Shown: positions 11,998 through 23,310, counted from the first letter of the stretch. The stretch is DNA of 64,000 nucleotides from Medicago truncatula (GCF_003473485.1 NC_053047.1:5471001-5535000), one strand, 5' to 3'. The notes: a model not told the origin generated them from the sequence alone. A program made the numbers and translations.

Positions 11998-12145
11998 AAA
12001 AAAAATGTGTCCCCGTGAACTTAACTCAGTTGATAGGGACATGTATTGTTATATGCAGGGGTCGGGGTTCGAACCCCAGATACCCCACTTATTCTCCTTA
12101 AAAAAGGATAATTTTAACCACTAAATTACCTGACAAAAAAAATGT
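11998..12145 (+). mobile_element. tRNA-derived SINE with 11-bp target duplication
   Basis: The body at 12009-12134 starts with a tRNA-like region containing an A-box-like AACTCAGTTGATAGGG and a perfect B box GGTTCGAACCC at 12066-12076. It ends with CCACTAAATTACCTGAC. The flanks AAAAAAAATGT at 11998-12008 and 12135-12145 are identical, a target-site duplication, although part of the right copy could be tail. The layout is that of the Au-like SINEs common in plants, especially legumes. It is not a working tRNA because the acceptor stem does not pair. Confidence 0.85.
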
Positions 12146-12376
12146 TGGAGGGGGCATTGGAATTTGGAAGTGACTTACTTGGCTAGGCTAGAGTACAAGA
12201 ATTTCACCAAAGTTCATAGTTTTTCAGTCTCTTGTGTGTAGAGAAAGAATTTTATTTGCTAACTTGGTTGTGTTAGTTCACTCTTTCTTCCTGTGATCCT
12301 TGAGTTGAGAGGACTTAGATTTTTGTTTTTCGGTCGACGGACGAAATGACAAACATCAATAATAAATTACTCACAC

Positions 12377-12891
12377 AATTACGAAGTCTCACAACTAAAA
12401 CGAATACTTTTCTCTTTCTCTCTTTCGTAAGTCATCGTCAAAACCCTAGTTTTTCAATTTGATCCAAGATCACTATCTAACTCGTTTTTTCTCCTTTCCT
12501 TTTATTGAAATAAGTGATATTTACATATATTTCGTTTTTATTTTGTTATTTCATCGTCCTAGTGCGATGTTGATTTGTTCGTCGTCTTTGTGTGACGTTG
12601 TTTGTCTTTCTTATTTCGTTCAGGTGTTTGTTTGGTTCAGAATGTCATATCAGATTCGATCCTGTGCATATCCAATCAACGACTTTGGTGTTTTTCACGT
12701 TGCAGATCTAGAGACATGGGTATTTCGAAAACTTGAATCTAGTCATTTGTGTAGGCTATTTTACTTTGTTGTTTTATACTTGTAACGTAGATGTTATGAG
12801 TTTAGCGAATTTACATTGTATCAATGTACTCTATCAATTTGAATGAATGAATATCATTTATTTTTGTCAAAAAAATAAATTATGAAGTCTC
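12377..12891 (+). mobile_element. Retroposed segment with 14-bp target duplication
   Basis: The 487-base body (12391-12877) is flanked by AATTACGAAGTCTC (12377-12390) and AATTATGAAGTCTC (12878-12891), which differ at one base. The right end reads GAATGAATGAATATC followed by a short A-rich tail, typical of plant LINE 3' ends. No reverse transcriptase domain is left; the 108-codon frame inside starts at a non-ATG codon and is not recognised. It is probably a 5'-truncated LINE or a retroposed transcript. Confidence 0.6.
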
Positions 12892-13069
12892 GGATTCAAA
12901 CATGTGACAAATATTAATGAAAGTATCTGATATAATAATATTGTCATTGTCATTTGAACTAAGTCTTACGAAATCACTCTTTAAATTGAATTGTGCAACT
13001 AGTAAATACTAAATTTTATTTAAAGAAATTTTTTATTTTAAAAATGTTTCAATTAACAAAATTATTGAA

Positions 13070-14095
13070 AAAATAGTTTTGACTGGTGCTAGTCACACCC
13101 AAAAAAAAACTAGTTACACCCAAATTTATTTAAAATTTTACAATAATACCAAAATTGCCCTCTTCATGTAAATTTTTAAAAACCCATCTTTTATGATCAT
13201 TCTGAACCCTTACCCCCTTTCATCCACAAATTCACCATAGATGTGCAACCAATATCTGAATCAACATCTTTGTTATTGATCTGTACTATATTCATAAAGG
13301 TTAGTGAATTTCATGAATTTCATTTTCAATGAGTTTCTATTTGTTTATTATTTGATTTGGTATGAGATATGTTCAATTTAGGTTAGTGTAAATTAAGTTT
13401 ACTTATGTTCAATTTAGGTTAATGTAAATTTAGTTTACTTATGTCAATGTAAATTAAGTTTACTTATTATGTTCAATCTAGGTTAATGTAAATTTAGTTT
13501 ACTTTACGTTCAATCTAAGTTAGTGTAAATTCAGTTTACACGTATATAAGAGGTTAGTGTAAACTCAGTTTACTCAATCTAGGTTAGGTTAATGTAAATT
13601 CAGTTTACTTATGTTCAATCTAGGTTAATGTAAATTCAGTTTACTTATGTTCAATCTAATGTAAATTCAGTTTACTTATGTTCAATTTAGGTTAATGTAA
13701 ATTTAATTTACTTATGTCAATGTAAATTAAGTTTACTTATGTTCAATTTAGGTTAATGTAAATTTAGTTTACTTATGTTCAATCTAGGTTAATGTAAATT
13801 TAGTTTACTTACGTTCAATCTAGATATAAGAGGTTAGTGTAAATTCAGTTTACTCAATCTAGGTTAATGTAAATTAAGTTTACTTATGTTCAGTTAATGT
13901 AAATTCAGTTTACTTATTCAATTTAGGTTATGTAAATTTAGTTTACTTATGTTCAATGTAAATTAAGTTTACTTATGTTCAATTTAGGTTAATGTAAATT
14001 TAGTTTACTTATGTTCAACTTAGGGGTATATTAATCATTCTGGAGTGTAACTTGTTTTTTTTTTTGTGTGACTAGCACCCGTCAATAGTTTTTCC
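13070..14095. mobile_element. TIR element filled with a minisatellite
   Basis: The ends form a terminal inverted repeat of about 40 bases. The left end has GACTGGTGCTAGTCACACC, an A run and CTAGTTACACC. The right end, on the other strand, reads GACGGGTGCTAGTCACAC, an A run and CAAGTTACACTCC. Most of the interior is the minisatellite at 13367-14024. No transposase is coded, so it is non-autonomous. The superfamily could not be decided because no clear target duplication was seen. Confidence 0.75.
13367..14024. repeat. Minisatellite of palindromic GTAAATT-n-AGTTTAC units
   Basis: About 19 units of 23-36 bases are built from GTTAATGTAAATT, AGTTTACTTATGTTCAA and TCTAG. Each unit contains a near-palindrome of the form GTAAATT(T/A/C)AGTTTAC. 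Units differ by short deletions and by A/T/C changes at the centre. Two units carry the variant ATATAAGAGGTTAGTG. Confidence 0.95.
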
Positions 14096-14444
14096 TTTTA
14101 AAATTCTTTGTTCCAAAAAAAAAATGAATATTCTAGTAATATGGAGTCTGGTTGGATACCTATTCATCATCTAATTATTAAATATCATTTTTTTTAGAGA
14201 AATTATTAAGTATCGTGGTATTTTTTGTATTTAACTATTTTATATAAATTAAAAAAATTATAATTTAAAAATAAGTCTACTTTATTTGATTTCTTTCAAA
14301 ATAAATCGAAAAAGAATAAAAAATCGGATAAAATTTAGATACAATTCTTTAGATACTTTTCGTATAATTCTTAACTAAAATTATAATTTTTTTTAGATAT
14401 AACAAATCATACAAAAAGCACGTAAATTGTACCTAAATTTTTTT

Positions 14445-14995
14445 AAAAAAAATAAAGTGTCATTTCATGATACCGATTACATGTATCTTAACCTTCAAAC
14501 TACTGTTAAATAACCTGGCCGCATCAATGTTCAAACAAGGTTGGAATAAGGTAGAGAGAGACTATGTGGGAAGGTTGCATTTTTTTAATTATTTTTAATC
14601 ACACATTTATTCATTACTTGAGAGACTTAGTAATAATTACAAAATTAAACAATTTATTTTTACAAAATGTACAGTTGATAAACCTTGAACTAGACATTCA
14701 TCATGACAGAAATTCAAATAATTAAGATTATTTTTCACTCAAACATACAAATATAGTAATATACAAAATGTCACCTATGTGCAATGGACATCATTCCTTA
14801 TCTTATAAGTAATGACAAAATGTAATGAAAGTGACATTCTTCCACGCCACAAAGTACACCCTTCCTTCCTCAACAACCTCCCTATATAGTCTCTACCTCA
14901 TTCCAACCTTCTTTGAACTTTGAAGGGTCACGGTTTTTTTAACAATAGTTTCAAGGTTAAGATACATGTCCTGAGTATTATAAAAAGTCACTTTT
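14445..14995. mobile_element. Foldback element with arms of about 120 bp
   Basis: The left arm (about 14445-14570) and the reverse complement of the right arm (about 14860-14995) agree in order. Shared segments are AAAGTG, ACATGTATCTTAACCTT, AAACTA-TGTTAAA, AAGGTTGGAAT and AGGTAGAGA. The middle, about 290 bases, is AT-rich and has no coding sequence. Such long arms suit a foldback or MULE-type non-autonomous transposon. Confidence 0.75.
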
Positions 14996-15840
14996 TAATT
15001 ATTATTTTTCTATTTGTTTTGAAAAAAAATAAAAATTCTAACAAATAAAGCATATTTAGTTGGTTCCAACCTTAAACCAGGCATTCGTCTTTTGTTTGGA
15101 ATAAAAATTATTTCATACTATTTTGATTTTTTATAACAAAATTTTTTAAAAGGAAAAAGTAATTTTTTCAGTAATTCAGTTAGTTAGAATTTTTTTTTTT
15201 AAATAGGAAATAAAATAATTGTCTTTTAGTCATATTTTGTATTTTCTGCCCGTAGAAAATGATAAATATATATTTTTTTAAACAAACGATGAAATGACAA
15301 ATATCATTTAAAACTTTTAATGAAGGTTGACTCGGTTGATAAGAAGTTGATTTATCCACAAAGTTTGGAGTTCAACTTCGATTGTCAATGTCATGATCTC
15401 TTTGATAAATGATTTGTAAGGACTTTTGTTAAAGCTCGTTGAACCTTAAGATCTCTCTGACCCTGATGAGTTTCGAAGTTCAACTTATCTAAACTTTCAA
15501 GTAAAAAATGAAGTACCGTCTAAAACCTAAACTCATATCTATAAAGTTTTATATCTGAATCCAAACAAAAATGTGCATTCAATAATATCGATATTTCGAG
15601 CGGAGTTACATAATGAACAGGGTCCACCATTTTCATATGTGACCAAAAAAAATTCCAACTCTCACATATGAATCAAAACTATAAACTTTGATGAAATTTT
15701 ATGGATCATAGCCTACCTAAGCAAGTCCCTCCCCAATGGGTGTACTTGCACACCACATTCAGATACCACTTTCAAACTCACATTGCCAACTGTACACAAC
15801 ATAAACTCTCCTGACTCAGCTTACCCGCGTATCTCTCTCT
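14996..15840. other. Distal upstream region of the intact COBRA gene
   Basis: AT-rich sequence with no gene recognised. The segment near 15325-15390 has weak A-box and B-box-like strings (GTTGACTCGGTTGATAAG, GGAGTTCAACTTCGA) that could be a decayed SINE, but the match is too poor to call. Confidence 0.35.
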
Positions 15841-15843
15841 CTC

Positions 15844-15850
15844 TATAAAA
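15844..15850 (+). promoter_or_regulatory. TATA box of the intact COBRA gene
   Basis: TATAAAA sits within a CT-rich tract (CTCTCTCTCTATAAAACTTTCTCT), 166 bases above the start codon at 16016. TATA plus a pyrimidine-rich patch is a common plant core promoter layout. The transcription start was not determined. Confidence 0.55.
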
Positions 15851-16015
15851 CTTTCTCTCTCTTATAGTCTTATTTCCATTATTAGTTAATTTATTTATTC
15901 ACTTATTTATTTGTTTATTTTTCTTTCTCTTCAAGTGTTTTGATTTGACAACAATTCTGATTCTGTTTCAGAGAGACACTGTCACACAACTCCGACAATA
16001 ACATAAACAAAAACA

Positions 16016-19000
16016 ATGATGTTCTTCCATTTCCTTAAACATTGTCCATGCATGTTTACGTTCCTGATATTTACACTGTTCTACACTTCAACAGGTTCTT
16101 ATTTTTTCATCACCTTCTTATATTTATGTAATGCAGTTTTTTTTTTTTATATAATTACTTTCATTAAAGTTTTGATCTTTTTATTCCTTATATAATTTTG
16201 ATTCATGGGTTTGTTTTGTTTTAATTTGTTTTTGTAACAAAAATGTTTTTGTTTTTTTTTGTTTTGTTTGTGGCCTTTCATTTCTGTGTTTTAATTTGAT
16301 GGTGATTGTGAACATTACTGTTTGTTATGAGATTGATGTGAAGTTTTGATCTTTCATGTTGTTGAAAATGTGGTGGAAAAGGGTTTTCTGAAAAAGGGTC
16401 AATTGTGATTGTGATGTGGATGATTATGTGATTGTTAGGGTTGCCCCACATGTTTTTTTATGTCACCATGATTTTAAGGTCAGGGTTTTAAATAGCGGTC
16501 GTGCCACAATTTTTTATATTGCGGAGAATTGTGAAATGTGATTGAAGGTCGAGTTGCGGATTCTGCAAGATAATAAATTGTCGGTGCATGTTTGGATTGA
16601 TGGTGAAATGACAAAATCACGGTGAATCGCCTTGATTTTGGCTAAAGCTACACTTTTGAGCTTCCCAAAATCACATTGTCACTATGATTTTGCAGAACTC
16701 ACCCTCAATCCAAACATATGCATTATGTTGCAGCCCAGATTGCGGTTGAACCTTTATTTTAAACCCTGCCTCGTAAGGCCACCGAGATTGGAGGGCTTTA
16801 TTAGTAGTGTTTACTGGCAATTCTATGTTAATATTAAGGATCATGAACGTGACTGAACCGCGACCTTAACTGCGATTTAAAACCTTGGTGGTGATTTTTA
16901 TGCAAATTTGGATATTTTTCTTTTTATTAGATTAGGAGTAAACATGGTGTTTGGCTTACCATGTTCAATTTTTTATTTTTTTCTTGCTTGTTTACAAAAA
17001 AAATTGCATTGAAATTGATTATTCTGATTATTTCGTTTAATCACAATTTGTCGGTGTTCTTTCTTTCAGAAGCTTATGATCCACTTGACCCAAATGGGAA
17101 TATCACAATAAAATGGGATATCATAAGCTGGACAGCTGATGGTTATGTTGTGAGTACATTCTTTTAGTATATCATACCGATTAATATTAGAAAAAGTTCA
17201 TCGATTTTCAATTTAATGGAACACATTTTTCATGACGAAGCTGCTATACTACTGATGCTTACTTATTTTGATGTCTAACTAACAATTGATAATGGATAGG
17301 CCACCGTTACGATGAACAACTTCCAACAGTATCGTCATATATCGTCACCTGGATGGTCATTAGGATGGACATGGGCAAAGAAAGAGGTAATATGGAACAT
17401 GGTAGGAAGTCAGACAACTGAACAAGGAGATTGTTCGAAATTTAAAGGAAACATCCCGCATTGCTGTAAAAAAGATCCAACGGTCGTAGATTTACTTCCC
17501 GGAACACCCTACAATCAACAAACTGCAAATTGTTGCAAAGGTGGAGTACTCAGCTCATGGGCACAGGATCCAACAAATGCAGTTGCGTCATTTCAGGTTA
17601 TTGTTGGTAGAGCTGGCACGACCAATAAAACTGTCAAACTGCCGCAAAATTTCACCCTGAAAGCACCTGGACCAGGTTATACATGTGGACGAGCAAAAAC
17701 TGGGACACCTACTAAATTTACAACACCAGACAAAAGGAGAGTGACTCAAGCACTTAGTAAGTTAATCATCTTTTATCTTCATTTCCTAAGTTTTCAGTAT
17801 AATTATCTAGGTCATGTTTGGATGAAGAACTTGGTTAATCGCTTATAGCATAAGCGCTGGTCATATAAGTGCTTATGTATATAGTATTTCGATAATAAGA
17901 GATAACATAAAGTCAAATTGTTTTCATATAAGCTATAAGCTGTTTTCATATATCCATGAGAGCTTATGAAAGAAAGCTTAAAATAACATGAGAGCTTATG
18001 AAAGAAAGCTTAAAACAAGTTATGAACATATCATAAGCTCTTCCAATAGTCTCATAAGTGCTCATGCCAGCACATAAGCTCAAATAAGTGCTTTTGACAC
18101 TGATTATTTTCCTTTCCTCCTATTACTACAACCAAATTTTGTCAATTAGCTGTGTCTAATGTTTGTTAAATAGTGAATACCAAAGTCTAATACTATACTA
18201 CAGTAATAATTTTATCAGTTTTATGATTAAGTTTAAAACTGGTCCTTGAGCATAGTTTTTTTTACTTCCTTTCAGCAAGATATTATTTACTTAGAATTTA
18301 ACATAACTCTGATTGTTTGCAGTGACATGGAATGTGACATGCACATATTCACAATTTTTAGCTCAACAAACTCCAACTTGTTGTGTTGCCCTCTCATCAT
18401 TCTACAATGATACTATTGTACCCTGCCCGACATGTTCATGCGGCTGCCAAGGCAACTCACCTCAATCAGGAAGCTGTATAGAGTAAGATATCACTACTCT
18501 TGATATATAATTTCCTTCTAAGCGGGTTGGTCAATGTAGTCCCTCAAATTTGATATTTTGCACTTTAGTACTTGAAATTGTAAGGGGATGAAATTGCTTT
18601 TTTGAAAATTTGAGGGATTAAATTGACAGACCCTTACAATTTCAAAGACTAAAATGTCTATTTACTCGAAATTAATATACACTCACATTTCCTTTTTCTG
18701 TGTGGTTACAGTCCAAGTGCGTCGCATTTGGCATCGGTCGTTAATGGCTTTCCGAAAAATAGTATTACGCCTTTGGTTCAATGTACTAGTCATATGTGTC
18801 CTATCCGAGTTCACTGGCACATTAAGCTTAACTACAAGGAGTATTGGCGCGTAAAGGTTACTGTTACTAACTTCAATTACAGGATGAATTACTCAGATTG
18901 GAACTTGGTTGTTCAACATCCAAACTTTGACAATCTGACTCAACTTTTCAGTTTCAACTCAAAACCAATAACTCCTTACGGGTCGATAAGTAAGTTTGTG

Positions 19001-19783
19001 TAAGATTCAAGGATTTCTATCTTATTATCGGCATAAAATATGTATCATTGTTTCTTTTACTTAATTGAATATAGTGTATGGTTTAAGATCAAGTGTAGTT
19101 ATTGGTAGTATACTCGGCAACCATTCTTAGACCCTGTTTGGATAAACAGCTTAGTTAAACACTTTAAGTATAAACACTTACCACACAATTATCACATAAG
19201 TGATTATGTATAGCTATTTATATAACAAAAGATAAAATAAAGTCAAATTGTTTTTTATATATGCTATAAGCTATCCTGGACAGCTAATGAAGATAAGTTG
19301 AAAACAACTTATAGATAGGTCATGGAATATTTTCATAAGCTCTGTCAAACAGACTCACAAGTACTCATATCAGTAGACAAGCTCAAATAAGCTAATGCAA
19401 TCAGGCCCTAAGATTATGAAGGGCTTTTCAAATTTCTTTGTGATATTCTAAATTTTCATCCTAATCACCGTGTGAACGTTATGTTTCTTTTAACAGATGA
19501 TACAGCAATGCTTTGGGGAGTTAAATTCTACAATGATTTACTCATGCAAGCTGGTCCTATTGGTAATGTACAATCAGAGCTACTTTTCCGAAAGGATTCA
19601 AATTTTAATTTCGATAAAGGTTGGGCTTTTCCCCGAAGGATCTATTTCAACGGCGACAACTGTGTGATGCCACCACCTGATGCTTATCCATGGTTGCCTA
19701 ATGCTGGTTCCAAACAAAAGGTTTCCTTCCTTGCTTTGGTGATGGCTTCGTTGGTAGCCTTGGTACTTCATGCATATTCTTAA
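16016..19783 (+). CDS. COBRA-like GPI-anchored cell-wall protein
   Basis: Exons 16016-16094, 17070-17149, 17300-17756, 18323-18482, 18712-18989 and 19497-19783 join to 446 residues with GT-AG junctions. COBRA proteins sit on the outer membrane face by a GPI anchor and guide cellulose deposition. Order of parts: signal peptide (residues 1-28), AYDPLDPNGNITIKW, a region with DLLPGTPYNQQ and NCCKGG, then the Cys-rich motif at 225-228, which is CCVA where the family has CCVS. The HMCPIRVHWH and NFNYRMNYSDW segments and NGDNCVMPPPD follow. The tail PNAGSKQKVSF plus a hydrophobic end fits a GPI signal. Sequence resembles the COBRA/COBL1/COBL2 group more than COBL4. Introns 1, 3, 4 and 5 carry small transposons. 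Confidence 0.9.
16480..16890. mobile_element. MITE in COBRA intron 1 (GGTTTTAAAT ends)
   Basis: The element starts near GGGTTTTAAATAGCGGTC and ends near GACCTTAACTGCGATTTAAAACCTT, giving inverted ends around TTTAAA. Related ends recur at 48230-48390, 49060-49180, 57165-57305 and 57715-57890. The interior has no open frame of note. Confidence 0.6.
17808..18097. mobile_element. CATAAGC-type MITE in COBRA intron 3 (plus copy)
   Basis: Runs from about GTCATGTTTGGATGAAG to GCTCAAATAAGTGC. It carries an internal repeat of CATGAGAGCTTATGAAAGAA near 17960-18010, not seen in the counterpart at 8265-8523. Confidence 0.7.
18520..18665. repeat. Intron 4 repeat, counterpart of 7695-7855
   Basis: Contains GTAGTCCCTCAAATTTG and TTACAATTTCAAAGACTAAA as inverted arms, the same element as in intron 4 of the truncated copy. 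It predates the duplication. Confidence 0.6.
19128..19411. mobile_element. CATAAGC-type MITE in COBRA intron 5 (plus copy)
   Basis: Starts TAGACCCTGTTTGGATAAAC and ends AATCAGGCCCTA, so the outermost bases form a short inverted end (TAGACCCTG against TAGGGCCTG). It is rich in ATAAGC motifs and matches the element at 6995-7246. Confidence 0.75.
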
Positions 19784-20616
19784 TGTTTGGATCCGTGGTA
19801 CGCACAATTCTGCCATCTAAAATTTGCGTTCGTACAAGTTTTGACTTGATTTTGGGATACCATTTTGGAATTCAAACCAAACCAAAGTATAGCATCCATG
19901 GACAATTCAAGAATAGCACATTCTCCCTATGATTTGTTACTTAGTTTCAGCATATCGGTTGAATTTGCTACTTCATTGCTAGTTCTGTTTCCTGTGTAAT
20001 GATGTATTTATTGGTTTTACATTCTTATTGTATTTTGTGCTGTAATTAGAAGAAACACAAACAGAATATCATCCTCAATGTTAAACATGATTTATGATAG
20101 GATATGGCGTTATGCGTTGTTTGATCCATGTAGCTAACCCTATTTAATGTGAAAATATTATGTTTTTTGGATTTTGTATTGTCCAAAGAAACCGTCTAAA
20201 AGAGATTAATTATCAATTATAGCATTGCAATAACAGCATCTTGATTTGATGTTTTAGACAAAGTCCTTGGAGAGCTTATAGATATAAGTTGAAAACGGTT
20301 TATAGTTATGTCGCAAGTTGTTTCTATAAGTTCTTTCAAACAATATCACAAATATTTATGTCAGTAGCTAAAGAATAATAAATAAGACAATTTCAATCTC
20401 AACGGACACAAAATTATTGTTTGGCTTAGTGCTTGTGTATCAAAAAACACAACCTTGAGTTTGGCTTCGTGTTTTCAAAGAATGATTCACGTATTCATAT
20501 CTATCGTCAAATGATCTCTATGTAGATATACATAGCTTCAAAATGTTCAGAAAACTATTCTGACACAATACTAACATTTGCCTTTTTTTAAAATATCTGA
20601 CACTTTATGCATCAAT
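19784..20616. other. Convergent intergenic region with 3' UTRs
   Basis: Separates the plus-strand COBRA gene from the minus-strand COBL4-type gene, so it holds both 3' ends. A fragment of the CATAAGC-type MITE lies near 20265-20350. Nothing else was recognised. Confidence 0.5.
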
Positions 20617-23310
20617 TCACCAAACTGCTAGCAGTAAAAATAATGAGAGGATGAGTGCCTTAAAGGTAACTAGTCTTGCAGGGGCAGAATTAGGGAGAAA
20701 AGGGTATGTATCAGGTGGAGGAAGCATGCATTCATCACCATTAAAGTAAACCTTGTGAGGAAATGCCCATCCTTGCTTGAATGTGAAGGTATCTTTGTTT
20801 TTCTGAAGCAATACCTCTGATTGAATATTTCCTTTTGGTCCAGCTTCCATTAGTAGATCATTGAAGTATTTCATTCCATAGAACATGCCAGTGTCATCTG
20901 CATGCATAATAATGAAAAAAAATGCTTAAATGGTCATTCTTAAAAGAAGTAAATAGTAATTTTGATCGTTAAAAGTGTGAGACGTTGTCATAATAGGCCC
21001 TTGAATGTATTAAAATTACAAAAAGATACCCAAATGTGTCTTTTGTTAGTCAGTTTGGTCCACAACATTACTAACAAAAGAGACATCTAAGGTAATTTTG
21101 ATATATTTTGGAACTACACTGACAATGCCTCACGTTGAACGACCGAAATGATTGTCTGGTTTTCTTAAAAGTTATCGAGTGATAATAAACTTGATATCTA
21201 TATGCTGACACTCACTTATGGATGCATAGGGAACAAGTGGCTTGTAGTTGAAGCTGAAAACTTGTGTGACATTGTTAAGATTTGGATGTTGAATTGCAAG
21301 ACTCCAGAGAGAGTAATTCATCCTGTAATTGAAATTTGTTACTGCGATTTTGACTCGCCAATAGTCCTTATAGTTTGTCTTCACATGCCAGTGAACCCTA
21401 ATTGGGCACATGTGATGAGTGCATTGCATCAATGGTTCATTGTCTTTCTTTGGAGTATGAACTCCCACCATGCTCAGAATCTTAGATTCACTCCTGCATA
21501 ACAAACCAACAATGATTAAATAATTTCGAAATTCTTTTTTTTTTAATGTTTAAAGCGTCATGAACTTTTTCGGAATATAAGACTTACTTTACGCAGTTTT
21601 TCTTGTTTTGGCAGCCACATGCACAATGGGGACAAGGTGTAATAGTTTCATTGTAGAAGGATGATAAAGATACACAGCAACTTGGATTCTTTCTTGCTAG
21701 AAACTGTGAGTATGTGCAGGTAACATTCCATGTCACTGCATAATAATAAAATAAAAACAAAAGGAGACTCTTAGAATTGTCTATGTTGACACAATGTTGT
21801 TACATAGCGGCAATTTAGTGCAATAGGGTAGTAGAATTTGAAAAAATCGCTATTGTTTCGCGATACACTGTTTAATAGAAAACACCGTTGTCAATAGAAA
21901 AACTAGGATAGCCTCGCAGCTTTCATAGCAGATTCATCTATGATACAGCACTATAGCATCTTTATCACTGTTATTTGACAACACCGGTACAAAATGATAT
22001 CAAATATCGGCTATAGCGGGCACGCAGCCCTTTTGTTGCTTGGAGGAATTTGAACAGATCGTTATTTTCTGTGATTTACGATTGACAACATTATGTGAAA
22101 AACAGTGAAGAAATTGAGATTGTCTAGTTAGAGAAACTTACTCAATGCTTGTGTCTTTCGGCGCCTATCAGGTGTAAGGAAATTGGTGGAAGGAACAACC
22201 TTTGCAGGGCCACAAGTGTAACCAGGTCCAGGAGCCAAAAGAGTGAAATTCTTCGGAAGTTTAACCGTTCGGTTTGAGGTACCTGCTTGTCCAACACTAA
22301 CTTGAAAAGCTGATATAGCTTCTGCAGGATCTTGTCCCCATGCTGCAACGACTCCGCCTTTACAACAGTTTGAGAACTGTTGATTGTAAGGTACACCAGG
22401 GAGAAGGTCTACAACTGTAGGGATTTTCTTGCAGCAATGAGGTATATTGCCTTTGAACTTTGAACAATCTCCTTGCTCTGTGGTTTGAGCTCCTGTCACT
22501 GACCATATAACTTCTTTCTTAGCCCATGTCCATCCTAAGGTCCATCCCGGATTCATTATGTGTCGAAACATTTGGAAATTGTGGATTGTTACCGTCGCCT
22601 GATAAATAAAAAATGCATAATCATATACAGGAGATAGAGTTAGCGCCTCTTTGAATTGACTAATTTTATCTTTTGTTATAGAAATAACTTATACATAAAC
22701 ACGTATATGATATGCGCTTTATTAAATTGTTTATCCAATCGTAACCTTAGTAGGGATAAACTTTTCGAGAAACACTTATAAGGAACGAAAAGTTGAAATG
22801 AGCCATGCAATATTTGAGTCTTGTTTATCGATTTTTGTTCTTCAAGATATTGACCTCGTGCAATCGTAGAGATTAATTTAGTCAGGAAAAACCGCAACGG
22901 CGACAAAACTCTAAAATGATAGTTACAAGTCTTTTAAATTAATGGCTTATCATGTAAACTCTATGAACTTTGTAAGGGCTTTTTTTCTTAAGTGAAGAAC
23001 CAAACAATTCTCTAACTATATATGTTGGAATTTTAATTTGCTTAGAAAATATAAAACAAGTAGCAATGGAGTTTGTACTTACCACATAACCATCTGGTGT
23101 CCAAGACATAACATCCCATTTGATTGTTATATTTCCATTTGGATCCAAAGGATCATAAGCAACTATGATTAAAAAAACACAAAAAAAAAAGAAATTAAAT
23201 ACTTATATAAAGTGAAAAAACTAATAAAATAAATAATTAGTTAAATTACATATATCACCTGCATAAGAGACTAATACAAGAACACAAAAAGATGATATAA
23301 CAAGCTTCAT
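20617..23310 (-). CDS. COBL4: COBRA-like protein 4-type (secondary wall) GPI protein
   Basis: Exons 23310-23259, 23162-23083, 22598-22142, 21735-21588, 21493-21216 and 20897-20617 join to 431 residues. COBL4 (IRX6 in Arabidopsis, BC1 in rice) is a GPI-anchored protein needed for cellulose in secondary walls. Seen are the signal peptide MKLVISSFCVLVLVSYAVA, FRHIMNPGWTLGWTWAKKEV, CCVS at 216-219, KKDNEPLMQCTHHMCPIR, LPPPDTYPFLPNS and a hydrophobic C-terminus ending FLLLAVW after a likely anchor site in NSAPA. The phrases RKNPSC, QNKKNCVK and FSNCCKGGVVAAW favour COBL4 over COBRA itself. Exon sizes 457 and 278 match the neighbouring COBRA genes, and the gene has no lesions. Confidence 0.92.
21780..22060. 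repeat. Repeat in COBL4 intron 3 (GCTATTTGACAACA family)
   Basis: Holds segments such as GTTATTTGACAACACCG, CTATAGCGGGC and CGCAGC. Similar segments occur in a TRM1 intron (33190-33380) and in the duplicated fragment at 44650-44790. It is a dispersed, probably MITE-derived repeat. Confidence 0.5.
22640..22800. repeat. Partial CATAAGC-type MITE in COBL4 intron 2
   Basis: Fragments reading GTTATAGAAATAACTTATACATAA and TTATCCAATCGTAACC resemble one end of the MITE family found in the two neighbouring COBRA genes. It is shorter and degraded. Confidence 0.45.

Noticed and set aside
12009-12080. tRNA gene
   Set aside because: Only A and B boxes are tRNA-like; the acceptor stem does not pair, there is no sensible anticodon arm, and the flanking target duplication shows a SINE.
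12459-12785. 108-codon protein gene
   Set aside because: The frame starts at a non-ATG codon, lies inside a retroposed segment and has no recognisable domain.
13367-14024. CRISPR-like array
   Set aside because: The units are direct repeats without unique spacers, lengths vary, and this is plant nuclear DNA; it is a minisatellite.
15325-15390. Second SINE upstream of the intact COBRA gene
   Set aside because: Box-like strings are present, but spacing and B box are poor and no target duplication was found.
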